Shown piece by piece: positions 7,401-15,978 of a DNA stretch of 20,450 bases; the stretch's first letter is position 1; the number at the start of each line of letters is the position of its first letter. Where the stretch lies: assembly GCA_000380705.1 (NCBI GenBank), contig AQYM01000012.1, forward strand, positions 1 to 20,450. Reading direction: 5' to 3'. The DNA is from Crenarchaeota archaeon SCGC AAA471-B05 (GTDB taxonomy: Archaea; Thermoproteota; Thermoprotei; Gearchaeales; Gearchaeaceae). The translations under genes were made by a program, and so were the position numbers. The notes beneath the pieces are model-generated. The model saw nothing but the letters and a program-made list of their open reading frames with translations, searched no databases and was not told the origin of the DNA.

Positions 7401-10400
7401 CCCATGTCTCATTTACTAGAATACCAAAGTCTGCAACAAGTTTTGCATCTCCAGTTATTTCTGCTGTTAACTCTGTTATTGAAGGATCTGAAACTATGTA
7501 TGTTACATTTACATATTTCCAATCTAATGGGTATTTAGCTATTAAATTAGCTGTATAACTATCATAGCTTGAAGGATGAACTGCATATACCAAGGGTAAA
7601 GCTCCTTCTCTTGCCAATGGCTTATTGAGTATACTTACACTCCTTCCTTTATATTGCCAAACAGGATCTGTTCCTAAATTACCTGATTGAGTAAAGTTAG
7701 CATATACAAAAGTATCAAATCTAAAAGTATTCCAATGTGAAGAGTATACTGGATAATATGAAATCCCTGCATGTGCAAAAACTGATGGTTTTGTATATGC
7801 TATACCTCCTAGAGCAAATGAAACACTACTACCTGCAGGTATTACTGTATGATACCAACTTGTATTTAATCCTGTTGTAGCAAGTATACCCGCAATTGTA
7901 GAATTATTTGGATATTCTACTGTTACGTTAACTTCAACAGCATAATCTAAAGTGTTGGTTAATGTATAGTTTAAAGTCCATATTGTTCCATTGTTCACAA
8001 TTTTACTGAACCATATACTAATCTTTAAACCGTATTCAAATGTTGGTCCTCCGATTGCATAGTACCATTTGTTAACTTGATCTATTAATCTGTATGGAGG
8101 ATGAGGATCTAATAGGTATGCTACTGCTCTTAAGCCAAACCAGCTATGTTCTGGGAAAGGTAATGCTGAATCTAATCCATATGATATATCAGAAAGTATG
8201 AAAGCATCACTAATAAATAATGCACCATTGCATAAGGTACTGTTCCAGAAAACTATACCTGGATATACTGGGTCATAGACCCATACATATTTGTTTACGT
8301 TATCCCTTAGTTTTATTGACATTAATTCATGACCAAAGTAAATTCTCATAGGTTGACTATTACCTTGTTTATCTATCCATGGCCCAAATACAGGGTTATC
8401 TGCAACTATTCTTCCAGTACCTCCTGCAACAGAACCAACCCATTCAATACCGAATGGCCATGTATAGTAATTCATTTTAACAGGTGTTCCTACTTCAGAT
8501 CCTCTTGGTAGCATGTAAATTGGTTCATCCCAATAGAAACCGAAAGTTCCTCCAAACATTTGTTTATGAATATGTCCACCTACAAATAATACTCTTCCTA
8601 TGTATTTATCCACATATTTCTTGAGTTCAAATGAATCAATCCAATCTGGATCTACGTACCATGGAGTTAATATCATTACTAAATCAAAGGCACCAAAGAA
8701 TTCTGCTTTAGGAGAGTTTACTACTGCAGAAAGTATTACTGTTTCAAATTTTGAATAATCAGTTAGCATAGGAGGATGTATGCTGTTGCTTCCCAAAGCT
8801 ATAAAAGTTGTCTCTAGACCAGCTCCTCCTTTACCATCTCCGTTGGTTATAAACCAGAATTTCAACGGATGAGTTGCATTTACAAATATATATTTATTAG
8901 GTGGAGGAATAACCCTTAACCATTTCCATGAATCTATTCCTGTTAAATATTCAGCAGTATACAAAGGAGGTTGCCCAAATAGTAATGCTGGAACAGTGTT
9001 TTGTGCCAACTGTACTGGATTGGTTACTACTGCAGGAGTACCATCTCTATAATAAGGTGCATATACTTCAATTCTAAAATAAGTATTTTCATAGGTTTCT
9101 GTATCTGGATCGTAGGCAGTTCCATTAACATATAGTATGTCCGCTGAAGGTGTTGAACCCGCTTTAGCTAAATTAATAGCTGTGCTGAGCGGTGTAACAG
9201 CTGGATCAAAACCAGAAGTAAAGTTTAAACTGAAGCTTGGAATTGGGAACCATAAATCATATAATGTAAAGTTACCCTGTGGTATATAAGGCCAGTAGCA
9301 TAAGGATATTGTTTGCATTATTTTATACCATTCTACTAAATTATCATAGGTTATTGTGAAAATATTATACTCGTTCCTATACCAAGGCTCTGTTGAAAAA
9401 TCTTGATATAGTCCTATTATTAACGGATCGCTTTCAGCTACGTTTGTTTCCCATTCTTGAGACCAGTAATAATTGTTACTAACTGCTCTCCTAATATTGT
9501 ATGTTATATCCTGAGGTTTGGGCATATGAGCAATATAATAATCTACTTTGAAACCGTCACCTGTAGAGTTATCGGTTATTAATCTAATATGTACACCTGG
9601 TGTATTAGTAAAAGTAACTGCTACATCAGAAACAAAATTTGGAGGAGGTACAAATATTGCTACACTAAACCAATCCCATGAATAAACTAATAGTATTGCA
9701 TTTGTAGGTGGACTTAAAGGTGGATTATTTGGGCTTGCACCTAAACTAATATACTCAAAGTGAACGGTTATGCCCCTTGCTCCTGGATGGTAAATATGCC
9801 AAAATCTATCAGTTAAAGCAGGATATGGATGTTCTGATTCAATTACAACATCTTGTCTAACATAAACTAGCTGGGCTGGGAACCAATCAGACATATAGCT
9901 TACATCTGCTCCTCTTCTCTTTAGGTCAGAGATGAAATTGGTATAATCAAATGTAGCTAAAGTAGGAACCGCAAACCTTCCAGGCTTAGGATTTATATCT
10001 GAAGTTGAAACAATATCGTCTACTAATATTTTGTATCCATTAAATATTTGCTTATAAGAATTATTAGCTGCTATATCTTCGAATTGCCAATAAGGATAGG
10101 GTATTTTGAAGCCTTCTTTTTTAGGAGAATTCTTTAATATGTTATATGATTCTAAGGCATTAACTATACCTGCACCTACAATGTTAGGATCATCTTGACC
10201 GTTTAAAGTTGTTGTTTTCGTTGCACCATTAATTAAAGCAGCCTTTATAGCTGCAGGTGTAGCACCTGGAAAGGCAGATAACAACAAAGCAACAATTCCT
10301 GTAACTACTGGGGCAGACATTGAAGTGCCAGATAAAGTTTTATACATTGTACCGACATTTATTGTAGCTTCTGGAGGTGGATTAAATGCATCCCATGATT

Positions 10401-11796
10401 CATATATTGAAGGATATTCAAAACCTCCGTTTGCTGCCATTATTCCAAATCCTGGCGCAAGGACATCAGGTTTAACTCTACCTGCACTTAAAGGACCTTT
10501 GGTAGGTATTATATCAGCCCCATTTTGGAAGAAGGAATTTGAAGGATAAGTTGGACCTCTGCTTGACCAATAAACGACTTTTTGACCAAAACCTGCAGTT
10601 ATAAAGTTCTCGGGATAAGTAACACCGACTGTAATAACGCTTTCATGTTGTGCAGGCCATCCTGAAGAAACTAACTGTGGTCCATAGTTTCCTGCAGAAT
10701 TTACCCATACCATACCATTTTGTATAGCCCAAGCCACTGCCAAGTATAATATACCTTGAGTAAATGCATCAAAACCTATAAAGCCCCAGCTTGCATTCAT
10801 TACATCAACCCCTACTTTAACAGCTTGGACTATACTTATTACAATATGATAAACTGTAGCAGGCTCACCTGTTACCACGGGATCTGAAAAGATTTTGAAT
10901 ATTGCTAGATAAGCATCAGGAGCCATTCCTGTAGAGAAGCCTCTGGAAATGTAAGCCCTTTTATAATAAAAGTCAGTCCTATCTAAATACCATCCAAGTC
11001 CTTCACCAATACCTGAAGCAGCTGCTATCGAAGCAACATGCGTACCGTGTGCAGAATATAAATTTGGTCTTGTTTGGTATGCATCTTCGCCAGAGAATGG
11101 GCTAAAGGAGAATATTATTTTACTTCTTCCATCTGGGAAGAAAAAGTCTGGATGTCTTGGATTAATTCCTGTATCCATTATTCCTATTATTACTCCCTTT
11201 CCAGTTATTCCCATTTTCCAAAGTTCAGTTACCTTTGTTTCTATTGCAACATCCATCAATGTAGCAAAGTTTGGATTACCGTAAGGTATTTGTTCTAATT
11301 TTAATAATTTGGCTTCTTCTTCAGGTTTTAAGTATTGTAACATTTTATCAGCATCAAGTTCTTTATTATAAGCTATCCATCTTATATAAGGCAATTTACC
11401 AAGTTTTTCTATTTCATTCAAATCTGCAGGTAATGATACACCTAAGAATGGCAAGTATTTGATAACTTCGGTCGCAAAGGGTAAAAGTTTTGAACCTGGT
11501 GGTAAATTAATCAATAGGTTGTATTGATAGTTCCAATCGTAATATATAATTACTTGAACTTCACTGGCTCCGGATTTAATTTTTTCTATAATTCTTGGAT
11601 CTACTTTTTGATCTTTTGGAATCGAAGAAAGGTATGGCAAGCTAATATTATTTGGCATTGCATAAGGCCATGGTTTAGCTTGCTTTTCACTTGTAGTTGT
11701 TTCTGAAGCAATAACCGGTGTTAATATTTGTAATAGTAGTATTGATATAACTACTACTGCTAGACTTACCAATAACCTATTATTAGGTTTGCCCAT
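4405..11796 (-). CDS. Giant membrane-anchored subtilisin-like serine protease (S8)
   Basis: A 2463-residue cell-surface protease. Residues 8-32 form a signal peptide, followed by a pro-region. The S8 catalytic domain (about 195-545) has Asp208 in GIMDTGIN, His250 in SAHGTHVAS, the oxyanion Asn370 in NSAGN, and Ser492 in GTSMSAPVV, so it should be active. A very long extracellular part follows, rich in Pro, Tyr, Trp and NxS/T sites, as in beta-rich archaeal surface proteins. From about 2068 it becomes Ala-rich and alpha-helical with degenerate repeats, then a TPTPTPFP linker, a membrane segment (about 2437-2458) and an RRRKT cytoplasmic end. The layout recalls surface proteases of crenarchaea such as the STABLE protease of Staphylothermus, which I cite from memory as an analogy, not a homology result. 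Its likely job is digesting external protein or maturing surface proteins. By eye it is less AT-rich than its neighbours. Confidence 0.93.
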   Translation of the reverse strand: MGKPNNRLLVSLAVVVISILLLQILTPVIASETTTSEKQAKPWPYAMPNNISLPYLSSIPKDQKVDPRIIEKIKSGASEVQVIIYYDWNYQYNLLINLPPGSKLLPFATEVIKYLPFLGVSLPADLNEIEKLGKLPYIRWIAYNKELDADKMLQYLKPEEEAKLLKLEQIPYGNPNFATLMDVAIETKVTELWKMGITGKGVIIGIMDTGINPRHPDFFFPDGRSKIIFSFSPFSGEDAYQTRPNLYSAHGTHVASIAAASGIGEGLGWYLDRTDFYYKRAYISRGFSTGMAPDAYLAIFKIFSDPVVTGEPATVYHIVISIVQAVKVGVDVMNASWGFIGFDAFTQGILYLAVAWAIQNGMVWVNSAGNYGPQLVSSGWPAQHESVITVGVTYPENFITAGFGQKVVYWSSRGPTYPSNSFFQNGADIIPTKGPLSAGRVKPDVLAPGFGIMAANGGFEYPSIYESWDAFNPPPEATINVGTMYKTLSGTSMSAPVVTGIVALLLSAFPGATPAAIKAALINGATKTTTLNGQDDPNIVGAGIVNALESYNILKNSPKKEGFKIPYPYWQFEDIAANNSYKQIFNGYKILVDDIVSTSDINPKPGRFAVPTLATFDYTNFISDLKRRGADVSYMSDWFPAQLVYVRQDVVIESEHPYPALTDRFWHIYHPGARGITVHFEYISLGASPNNPPLSPPTNAILLVYSWDWFSVAIFVPPPNFVSDVAVTFTNTPGVHIRLITDNSTGDGFKVDYYIAHMPKPQDITYNIRRAVSNNYYWSQEWETNVAESDPLIIGLYQDFSTEPWYRNEYNIFTITYDNLVEWYKIMQTISLCYWPYIPQGNFTLYDLWFPIPSFSLNFTSGFDPAVTPLSTAINLAKAGSTPSADILYVNGTAYDPDTETYENTYFRIEVYAPYYRDGTPAVVTNPVQLAQNTVPALLFGQPPLYTAEYLTGIDSWKWLRVIPPPNKYIFVNATHPLKFWFITNGDGKGGAGLETTFIALGSNSIHPPMLTDYSKFETVILSAVVNSPKAEFFGAFDLVMILTPWYVDPDWIDSFELKKYVDKYIGRVLFVGGHIHKQMFGGTFGFYWDEPIYMLPRGSEVGTPVKMNYYTWPFGIEWVGSVAGGTGRIVADNPVFGPWIDKQGNSQPMRIYFGHELMSIKLRDNVNKYVWVYDPVYPGIVFWNSTLCNGALFISDAFILSDISYGLDSALPFPEHSWFGLRAVAYLLDPHPPYRLIDQVNKWYYAIGGPTFEYGLKISIWFSKIVNNGTIWTLNYTLTNTLDYAVEVNVTVEYPNNSTIAGILATTGLNTSWYHTVIPAGSSVSFALGGIAYTKPSVFAHAGISYYPVYSSHWNTFRFDTFVYANFTQSGNLGTDPVWQYKGRSVSILNKPLAREGALPLVYAVHPSSYDSYTANLIAKYPLDWKYVNVTYIVSDPSITELTAEITGDAKLVADFGILVNETWGEPTPQVWRVVLKLVGDKITLRPENVSYVAGSALESYMPPPELIGVPVLVPIADGHYPGLPSTGHFFAFVYVLIDPNLSSGRYSGTVDAKVDNNVLASMNIDIIVETRPNGYIVWDDGLYLNNRPAVDDPGNYNGIGVAVFTDHTWGTLPWIVMFDFWKEMTFPPLNFAVKPSAAISIILDAIAENQSANIPPWRHEAFFKDLVTRTFANASGFLLLDNQHFDPFNGLYFSREVSYAPEQRFVSYTARDIMVSILSNGGTLIVFAEYGSANSVRPTGTANPYNMNWVLSYVGSRVYFPTGVNTSAKRDAMPLAHGTPTGERPLLAGWTRFTPQYLPYATLNSYYYFGYLYGLLNDLEWNMTNEKLFLDVNRLNLDDVSTYSKYVLPRVIETPSPYPPLTTYLYEIEVPNADYVIVAFDYIIATEGAIIQVLDSNLNPVWTYNVAIDTEEYGILSSPVKGVGGSTKLYVKFASGPAVKPGFDKGIKISYVLYASTAAEDELVQFYVINEYDTPYTWTTYGVNKTWQSGRYRVASWNALAGKHGMALVLDTKLTGIISQYGYVPLPKAKVIAFGQAAWFDSWYWQHSVGFVDYHIFGAISRHVVNLRIFIASVLQYAAGYYEAVKTGAGALTSFIQYLKTIVDEATAAGMTVTDVQTLIAQAEAKLSEVSSLTKLGDYIGASVPLREANSTAWNAANSLLDQLESQVNAIRNSAINAINDVKSFIEFAKSSGIDVSEAISMLNNAISKFNSTDESYNKYSRGLIETWISLVSIYKDYRASSSLAIQAHNTAGSLVFNAADAERRFAFDAYNKAKDAIQTYRNAGYAEKATTLATFNSAISLYNEGLNELNKYVAGDTTTYRYPINAISKFKQAYELALKAYQLLLADAKENAASQLASARARIETARATPNINRAALADQESILATLEAKFATAQTLDDFISIAKQAASVDSNVKKLIEEAIITTPTPTPFPLFQLIIIVILLILLIFLIVYAAVRRRKT

Positions 11797-11821
11797 TTTG
11801 TTAAGTTTAATTTCATAACAG

Positions 11822-11831
11822 TATTTTTAAA
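11822..11831 (-). promoter_or_regulatory. TATA box of the protease gene
   Basis: The - strand reads TTTAAAAATA, centred about 30 bases before the protease ATG (11796). The expected transcription start is therefore at or within a few bases of the start codon, a leaderless or nearly leaderless mRNA. Confidence 0.5.
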
Positions 11832-11836
11832 TGTTT

Positions 11837-11843
11837 AAAAAAA
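11837..11843 (-). terminator. T7 run ending the lipid synthase-regulator operon
   Basis: Seven T in a row on the - strand, about 80 bases after the regulator stop and just upstream of the protease TATA box. The rest of the spacer 11844-11921 shows no gene or clear structure. Confidence 0.35.
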
Positions 11844-11921
11844 GGTAGAGTTCGGTCTTAATTGAAGTCTATTCTAAACTAGAGTTTTAAGAATGATAAT
11901 AAACTAAATCCTAGCGGAAAG

Positions 11922-12239
11922 TTACTTTTTCTTTTTTAAACTAAAGCTTTTAAATAAAGATTCAATGATATCTGCGGTTAATTTAGCCAAAGGTTCTATT
12001 ATCTGTAAAATATAATCTCCTATACTTGTTAATCTGTATTTATTACCTTCTTTTACTATAACACCTGCTTGAATTAATTTTTTTAACGATTCATCCAAAA
12101 TCTTAGGATTCATTTTTAAAGAAAACATAAGCTCGCTCCATGTTTTAGGCCCGGTGCTAAGCTCCTTAATAATTTTTAACCTATTTTCACTTGAAACAGC
12201 TTGAAAAACTTCAGCAACTTCTTTTAATTCATCTCCCAT
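11922..12239 (-). CDS. Small winged-helix transcriptional regulator (ArsR-like)
   Basis: A 105-residue protein whose residues 8-75 form a winged helix-turn-helix. FQAVSSENRLKIIKELS (12-28) is the ArsR/MarR-type first helix pair, SELMFSLKMNPKILDESLKKL (35-55) holds the recognition helix, and VIVKEGNKYRLTSIG (60-74) is the wing. The C-terminus is a helix ending in a lysine run. No metal-binding cysteines are seen, so an arsenic or metal sensor role is not supported. It lies 21 bases after the geranylgeranyl diphosphate synthase gene on the same strand and is probably co-transcribed. Targets are unknown; the synthase or the neighbouring surface protease gene are only guesses from position. Confidence 0.8.
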   Translation of the reverse strand: MGDELKEVAEVFQAVSSENRLKIIKELSTGPKTWSELMFSLKMNPKILDESLKKLIQAGVIVKEGNKYRLTSIGDYILQIIEPLAKLTADIIESLFKSFSLKKKK

Positions 12240-12260
12240 TTATAAAAAATGTAGGAAATT

Positions 12261-13284
12261 TTATTTATTTCTATTAGCTAAATAATATGCCAGTTCTATT
12301 AAAAACCTTTTAGCATCACTTTCTTTAAGATTCTTTATCGATTCTATTGCTTTATTGGTATAATAACTTATGTATTCTTTTGAAGCTTTTATCGCTCCTG
12401 TTTCTTCAAATATTTTTTTTATTTCTACGATATCATCACTCCCTATAATGTCTTTTCTTAAGATTTCATTTAGCTTTTTCTTATATTCGGATTTTCCGAA
12501 TGTATTAACATAGCATACCATAAAGGTTTTTCTTTTTTTAAGAATATCGCTAACAGATTTACCTGTTACTTTTTCTTCGCCTAAGCTACTTATAAAATCA
12601 TCTTCAATTTGAAAAGCTATTCCTAGATATTTACCATAGTTTCCCAACATTTCTATTTCATCATCCTTTGCAAAACCTAAGATTGCCCCCCCCTTTCATT
12701 GCTATTTCAAAGGCACGTGCAGTTTTTAATTCTATCATTTTTAAATATTCATCCAATTTAACATCATCTTTATTTAAGAATTCAATATCCAAATATTCTC
12801 CTTCCGTAATATCCAAAACACCTTCGCATGTTATTTTCAAAAGTTTAATAGCTAAATTTGCAGGGAAATTTTTCTCATTGACCAACCTTTCTATCATTTG
12901 AAAACTTTTAATTATTAAAAAATCCCCAGCCAATATTGCTATAGGGATACCATATTTTACATGAGTTGTTAAAACGTTCCTTCTAATAATATCCTCGTCT
13001 ATTATATCGTCATGAATTAAGCTAGCTACATGACCTGTTTCGGCTCCTACACATGCGAAAAGTGCTAATTTTTCATCTCCGCCAACTGCTTTACATGCTA
13101 AAATTACCAATGAAGGTCTTATCATTTTTCCTCCAGCTTTTATTAAATGCTTGGCTGCTTCGTATAATTTATTATCTTTATTGCCTATATGTTCAAGAAC
13201 ATTCTTTAATATAATATCTCTATGATATTCGAGTAAAGAGATTAAATCCTTTGAAACTTTGTGAGTTTCTACATACTCTGCCAT
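12261..13284 (-). CDS. Geranylgeranyl diphosphate synthase, frameshifted
   Basis: Trans-isoprenyl diphosphate synthase making the C20 (or longer) prenyl chain of archaeal membrane lipids. The first half (13284-12661) has GGKMIRP (51-57), the first Asp-rich motif HDDIID (91-96) and ELKTARAFEIAMKGG. It then reads into a stop at 12661-12663. The second half (to 12261) has the second Asp-rich motif FQIEDDF and GKSVSDI. Removing one base from the run of eight G at 12686-12693 restores KGGAILGFAKDDEIEMLGNYGK, the expected family sequence, and one protein of 340 residues. The break could be a sequencing error, a real mutation or translational/transcriptional slippage; because the function is essential in archaea, error or slippage is likelier than loss. 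The only downstream gene in the operon is the winged-helix regulator. Confidence 0.88.
12686..12693 (-). other. G8 homopolymer at the frameshift site
   Basis: AAAGGGGGGGGCAATC on the - strand: eight G where seven keep the synthase in frame. Such runs are prone to sequencing error, replication slippage and transcriptional slippage. It is the most obvious G/C run in an otherwise AT-rich window. Confidence 0.9.
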
Positions 13285-13310
13285 TTCAACAAATAAAATA
13301 TAAAAAAACG

Positions 13311-13318
13311 TATAAAAA
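13311..13318 (-). promoter_or_regulatory. Probable TATA box of the prenyl synthase gene
   Basis: TTTTTATA on the - strand, 27-34 bases before ATG 13284. This spacing predicts a leaderless transcript. A second AT-rich stretch at 13292-13305 is too close to the start. Confidence 0.45.
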
Positions 13319-13335
13319 TGAAACCGTAATTACCA

Positions 13336-13377
13336 TGAATTAAAGCCTCGACCTTTAGGGCTGGGAGAAAGTCAGCT
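13336..13377 (-). mobile_element. Degenerate IS200/IS605-type transposon end (omegaRNA-like)
   Basis: On the - strand, from 13375 the sequence reads CTGACTTTCTCCC, then AGCCCTAAAGGTCGAGGC. This resembles the right end of archaeal IS200/IS605 (tnpB) elements, which I recall as CTGACTT-x-CTCCCCGCCCTAAAGGGCGAGGCTT, with a hairpin around the TAAA loop. Here the stem keeps about 5 of 8 pairs, so it is decayed. No tnpA or tnpB is present in the window. It begins at the stop codon of the 868-residue gene, whose TGA lies inside the CTGAC. It could instead act as a terminator or be a chance hairpin. Confidence 0.5.
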
Positions 13378-15978
13378 TTCTCTTCTTAAATAAGAAATGG
13401 TTTTTCTTATTAATAATGCCAGCAATATCAAAATTATTATTCCTCCTATTATGATATAAACAAGATATTTTTTCAAATATTCTTCTGGTATGTATTCAGT
13501 TATTATTCCTCTTTGTGAAGGAGGAATAATTTCAATTATTTTCTCATTTATATTATTTGGATTTTCCAGTTCAATTAATCCATATATTGATTTTAACGTA
13601 TTAGATTTAATTTTTAAAATTTCTCCAGAAGTTTTAGGCATCTTAAAAGTTATTGTAATGTTTAAAGATTGGGAAGGAGCTAAAACGTAATAAGTATCAT
13701 TTATAAGTTTGGAACCTATGTATACTTTTAAATCAAATTTTATAACTGTATGGTTTGAATAAGATTTGAAAAATAAATTCAATTTTATTTCCTTTCCTTC
13801 TTCCTCAATAATTTTCGTAGAATTAAAATTAAGATAACCTTTTATTTCTATGTTATCTTCAAAAATTTTCTCCATTAATGCCCCATAATATTCAGTATAA
13901 GCTAATGCATATGCTTCTATTTTTCTCGAGTCAGAAATTTTTGAAGTAACAGTTTCATTTAATTCAAAATAAGATTTACCTTCGGAGTTAATTTGAGTCT
14001 CAAATATTCCTAAAACTTTACCAATGTTTATTTTGGCTTTTTTAGGATATAAAATAATATAGTTACTTATTGCTTCATTATTTCCTACTTTTATTTTAAC
14101 ACTTAAAACTTTATATTGTAAAGGATTATACAAAGCTTTATTGGTTGGAAAAACTAAGGTAACATTTTTATTGGAAATTGTACTTTTAACAACGGCTAAA
14201 GGTGTAATCAAATAACCTTTTTGTCCTTCCTTTGAGATACCAAAAATTAAATATAATAAATAAAGTCTACTTTCGTAAGGATTAAATGAACTAATTTCAC
14301 CTAAATCTGAAAAATTAACTGATACTTTTGAAGAAATATCGAAAACGTAAAGTTCCAAATCGATCATATTTATAAAAGCTATGTTCGTTGAATTATTAAG
14401 AATTACAAAATTAATAGGTACAAAGCCAAGTGTAGTGATATCCTTTACTTTAGGTCCTTCGTCTGTTAAATTAATTAGGCTTCTAAATATTCCTATTGAA
14501 GAAACCCCTATAGAATTGATAACTTTAAAATATCTTGTTGAAATATCCTCAGGTAAAGTAGGGTCGATAAATAATAAATAAGATCCTTTCCATAAAGATC
14601 CTTCAGTTTTATAATCTGAACTAAAGGAGAAATTACCCTTAAAACCAAAATTACTGGAAGATTCTACAAATGCAGAATTAAATTTAAAGTTGTATACTAT
14701 AAAACTAGTTTCGTTTATTCCTATATTATACTTTGAAATGCTTATCACTATTATTTTCCATTCTCCATACTTCCCGTTTATAAAATCTAATTTGAAATCT
14801 GAAGAACCAAATGCAACATAATCTAAAGGAGATGATATAGTTTTATTAGTTAAAGAAAGAAAATCTTTAGTTCTGTTCAAAGTTACTTTAGAAAATGAAG
14901 AAGTAATTATTCTATTGCCCTCAGGATTTTTAATAATATAAATAAAAGAGGAAGGCTGTTCAACAATTTTAAAATCTAAATTTACAGAAAATAATGTTAA
15001 GGTTTCTCCTTCAATAAAAATCCTCTCTTCAATTAATGCAGGTTTAAATTCGATTTCTTTTTCTTTCATATCTGCTTTTAGAAGAAATGAAGAATAAGTT
15101 GAAACGAAATATATACTTTGAAATGAAATGAAATTTAAATAAAGAATTCCTGAAGCTAATTTCCCAAAGGGCATAGAAGAATATAGATACTTAGCTTCTC
15201 CCTTTTCATAACTAAGCCAATCTTTAAATGAGTAAGCAGATCCTCCGAACATGCCTCTTGTTAAATTATAATACTTTGGATAAACGATCATTAAATAAAA
15301 ATCATCCCATTTGCTTGAATCATAACTTATAGGTAATTCAACATTGTGAATGACCTTACGGAAATCATCTGTAAGATACATTTCATGTTTATTTGATTTT
15401 ATAAAGTTTGTTATCGCAAATTGTTTTATGTAATTAAAACTTATAACAGCTGGTCCTCCTAAACTTAGAATAAAAACTCTAATTCGTAATTGATATTCAC
15501 CTGTATACACAGTAATATTTCGACTAACCTTTACATATGAAGGTAGTAATCCTTCATATCTCCTAGTATCATTATCCTTTATAAAAGAAACTTCAACGTA
15601 TCCAACAGGTATATTAGTTTTTATTTCATAAGTGATATTTACGGATGCAAACCTTATTTCAGGTCTAGGTACTTTTGGAAAGAAATTAACATAAAATTCT
15701 ATTATTGGATTAATGGGTAAAACAGTAAAAGAAGGTATATTTATATCTATTCTGTTACCGCTAAAACTTAAATATTGTACTCCTCTTATTATAGATATCT
15801 CATTATCAGAATATCTTGCAATATCTACTCCTAATCCATAGGAAACAAATACACTTGTTTCACCTTCATATGGTCCTAATCCTAAGGGAAGATCATAAAT
15901 ATCAAAGGAAAATAAACCTTTAAGATTAACAAAAATAAATACGATAAATAAAAAAACAAAAAGGATTTTTTTATTCAT
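13372..15978 (-). CDS. Exported membrane-anchored protein of an ABC transporter operon
   Basis: An 868-residue protein with a signal peptide (residues 5-25), a long extracytoplasmic part that looks beta-rich with many NxS/T sites, and a C-terminal membrane segment (about 835-857) ending in KTISYLRRES. The last 150 residues before the anchor resemble Ig-like NEW3/CARDB-type surface domains (a GKEIKLNLFFKSYSN strand pattern); this is a weak call. There are no catalytic motifs that I recognise. Its start overlaps the permease stop by 8 bases, making it the third gene of the ATPase-permease operon. It is therefore probably the external partner of the transporter, or its cargo-handling component. 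The stop TGA lies within a transposon-end-like sequence, so the original C-terminus might have been slightly different. Confidence 0.8.
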   Translation of the reverse strand: MNKKILFVFLFIVFIFVNLKGLFSFDIYDLPLGLGPYEGETSVFVSYGLGVDIARYSDNEISIIRGVQYLSFSGNRIDINIPSFTVLPINPIIEFYVNFFPKVPRPEIRFASVNITYEIKTNIPVGYVEVSFIKDNDTRRYEGLLPSYVKVSRNITVYTGEYQLRIRVFILSLGGPAVISFNYIKQFAITNFIKSNKHEMYLTDDFRKVIHNVELPISYDSSKWDDFYLMIVYPKYYNLTRGMFGGSAYSFKDWLSYEKGEAKYLYSSMPFGKLASGILYLNFISFQSIYFVSTYSSFLLKADMKEKEIEFKPALIEERIFIEGETLTLFSVNLDFKIVEQPSSFIYIIKNPEGNRIITSSFSKVTLNRTKDFLSLTNKTISSPLDYVAFGSSDFKLDFINGKYGEWKIIVISISKYNIGINETSFIVYNFKFNSAFVESSSNFGFKGNFSFSSDYKTEGSLWKGSYLLFIDPTLPEDISTRYFKVINSIGVSSIGIFRSLINLTDEGPKVKDITTLGFVPINFVILNNSTNIAFINMIDLELYVFDISSKVSVNFSDLGEISSFNPYESRLYLLYLIFGISKEGQKGYLITPLAVVKSTISNKNVTLVFPTNKALYNPLQYKVLSVKIKVGNNEAISNYIILYPKKAKINIGKVLGIFETQINSEGKSYFELNETVTSKISDSRKIEAYALAYTEYYGALMEKIFEDNIEIKGYLNFNSTKIIEEEGKEIKLNLFFKSYSNHTVIKFDLKVYIGSKLINDTYYVLAPSQSLNITITFKMPKTSGEILKIKSNTLKSIYGLIELENPNNINEKIIEIIPPSQRGIITEYIPEEYLKKYLVYIIIGGIIILILLALLIRKTISYLRRES

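Noticed and set aside
10325..10549. Plus-strand open frames within the protease gene (also 5292-5507, 8329-8511, 11074-11706)
   Set aside because: They are antisense to an intact, strongly recognised gene, have no promoter-like context and no family-like sequence.
11797..11921. Possible small RNA (C/D box-like ATGATAA) in the spacer before the protease
   Set aside because: The C box is imperfect and no D box or second box pair is present; promoter and terminator elements explain the spacer better.
12261..12650. Separate small gene for a prenyl synthase-like C-terminal protein
   Set aside because: It continues the synthase exactly after the G8 run, and removing one G gives the expected family sequence; its ATG is an internal Met of the full protein.
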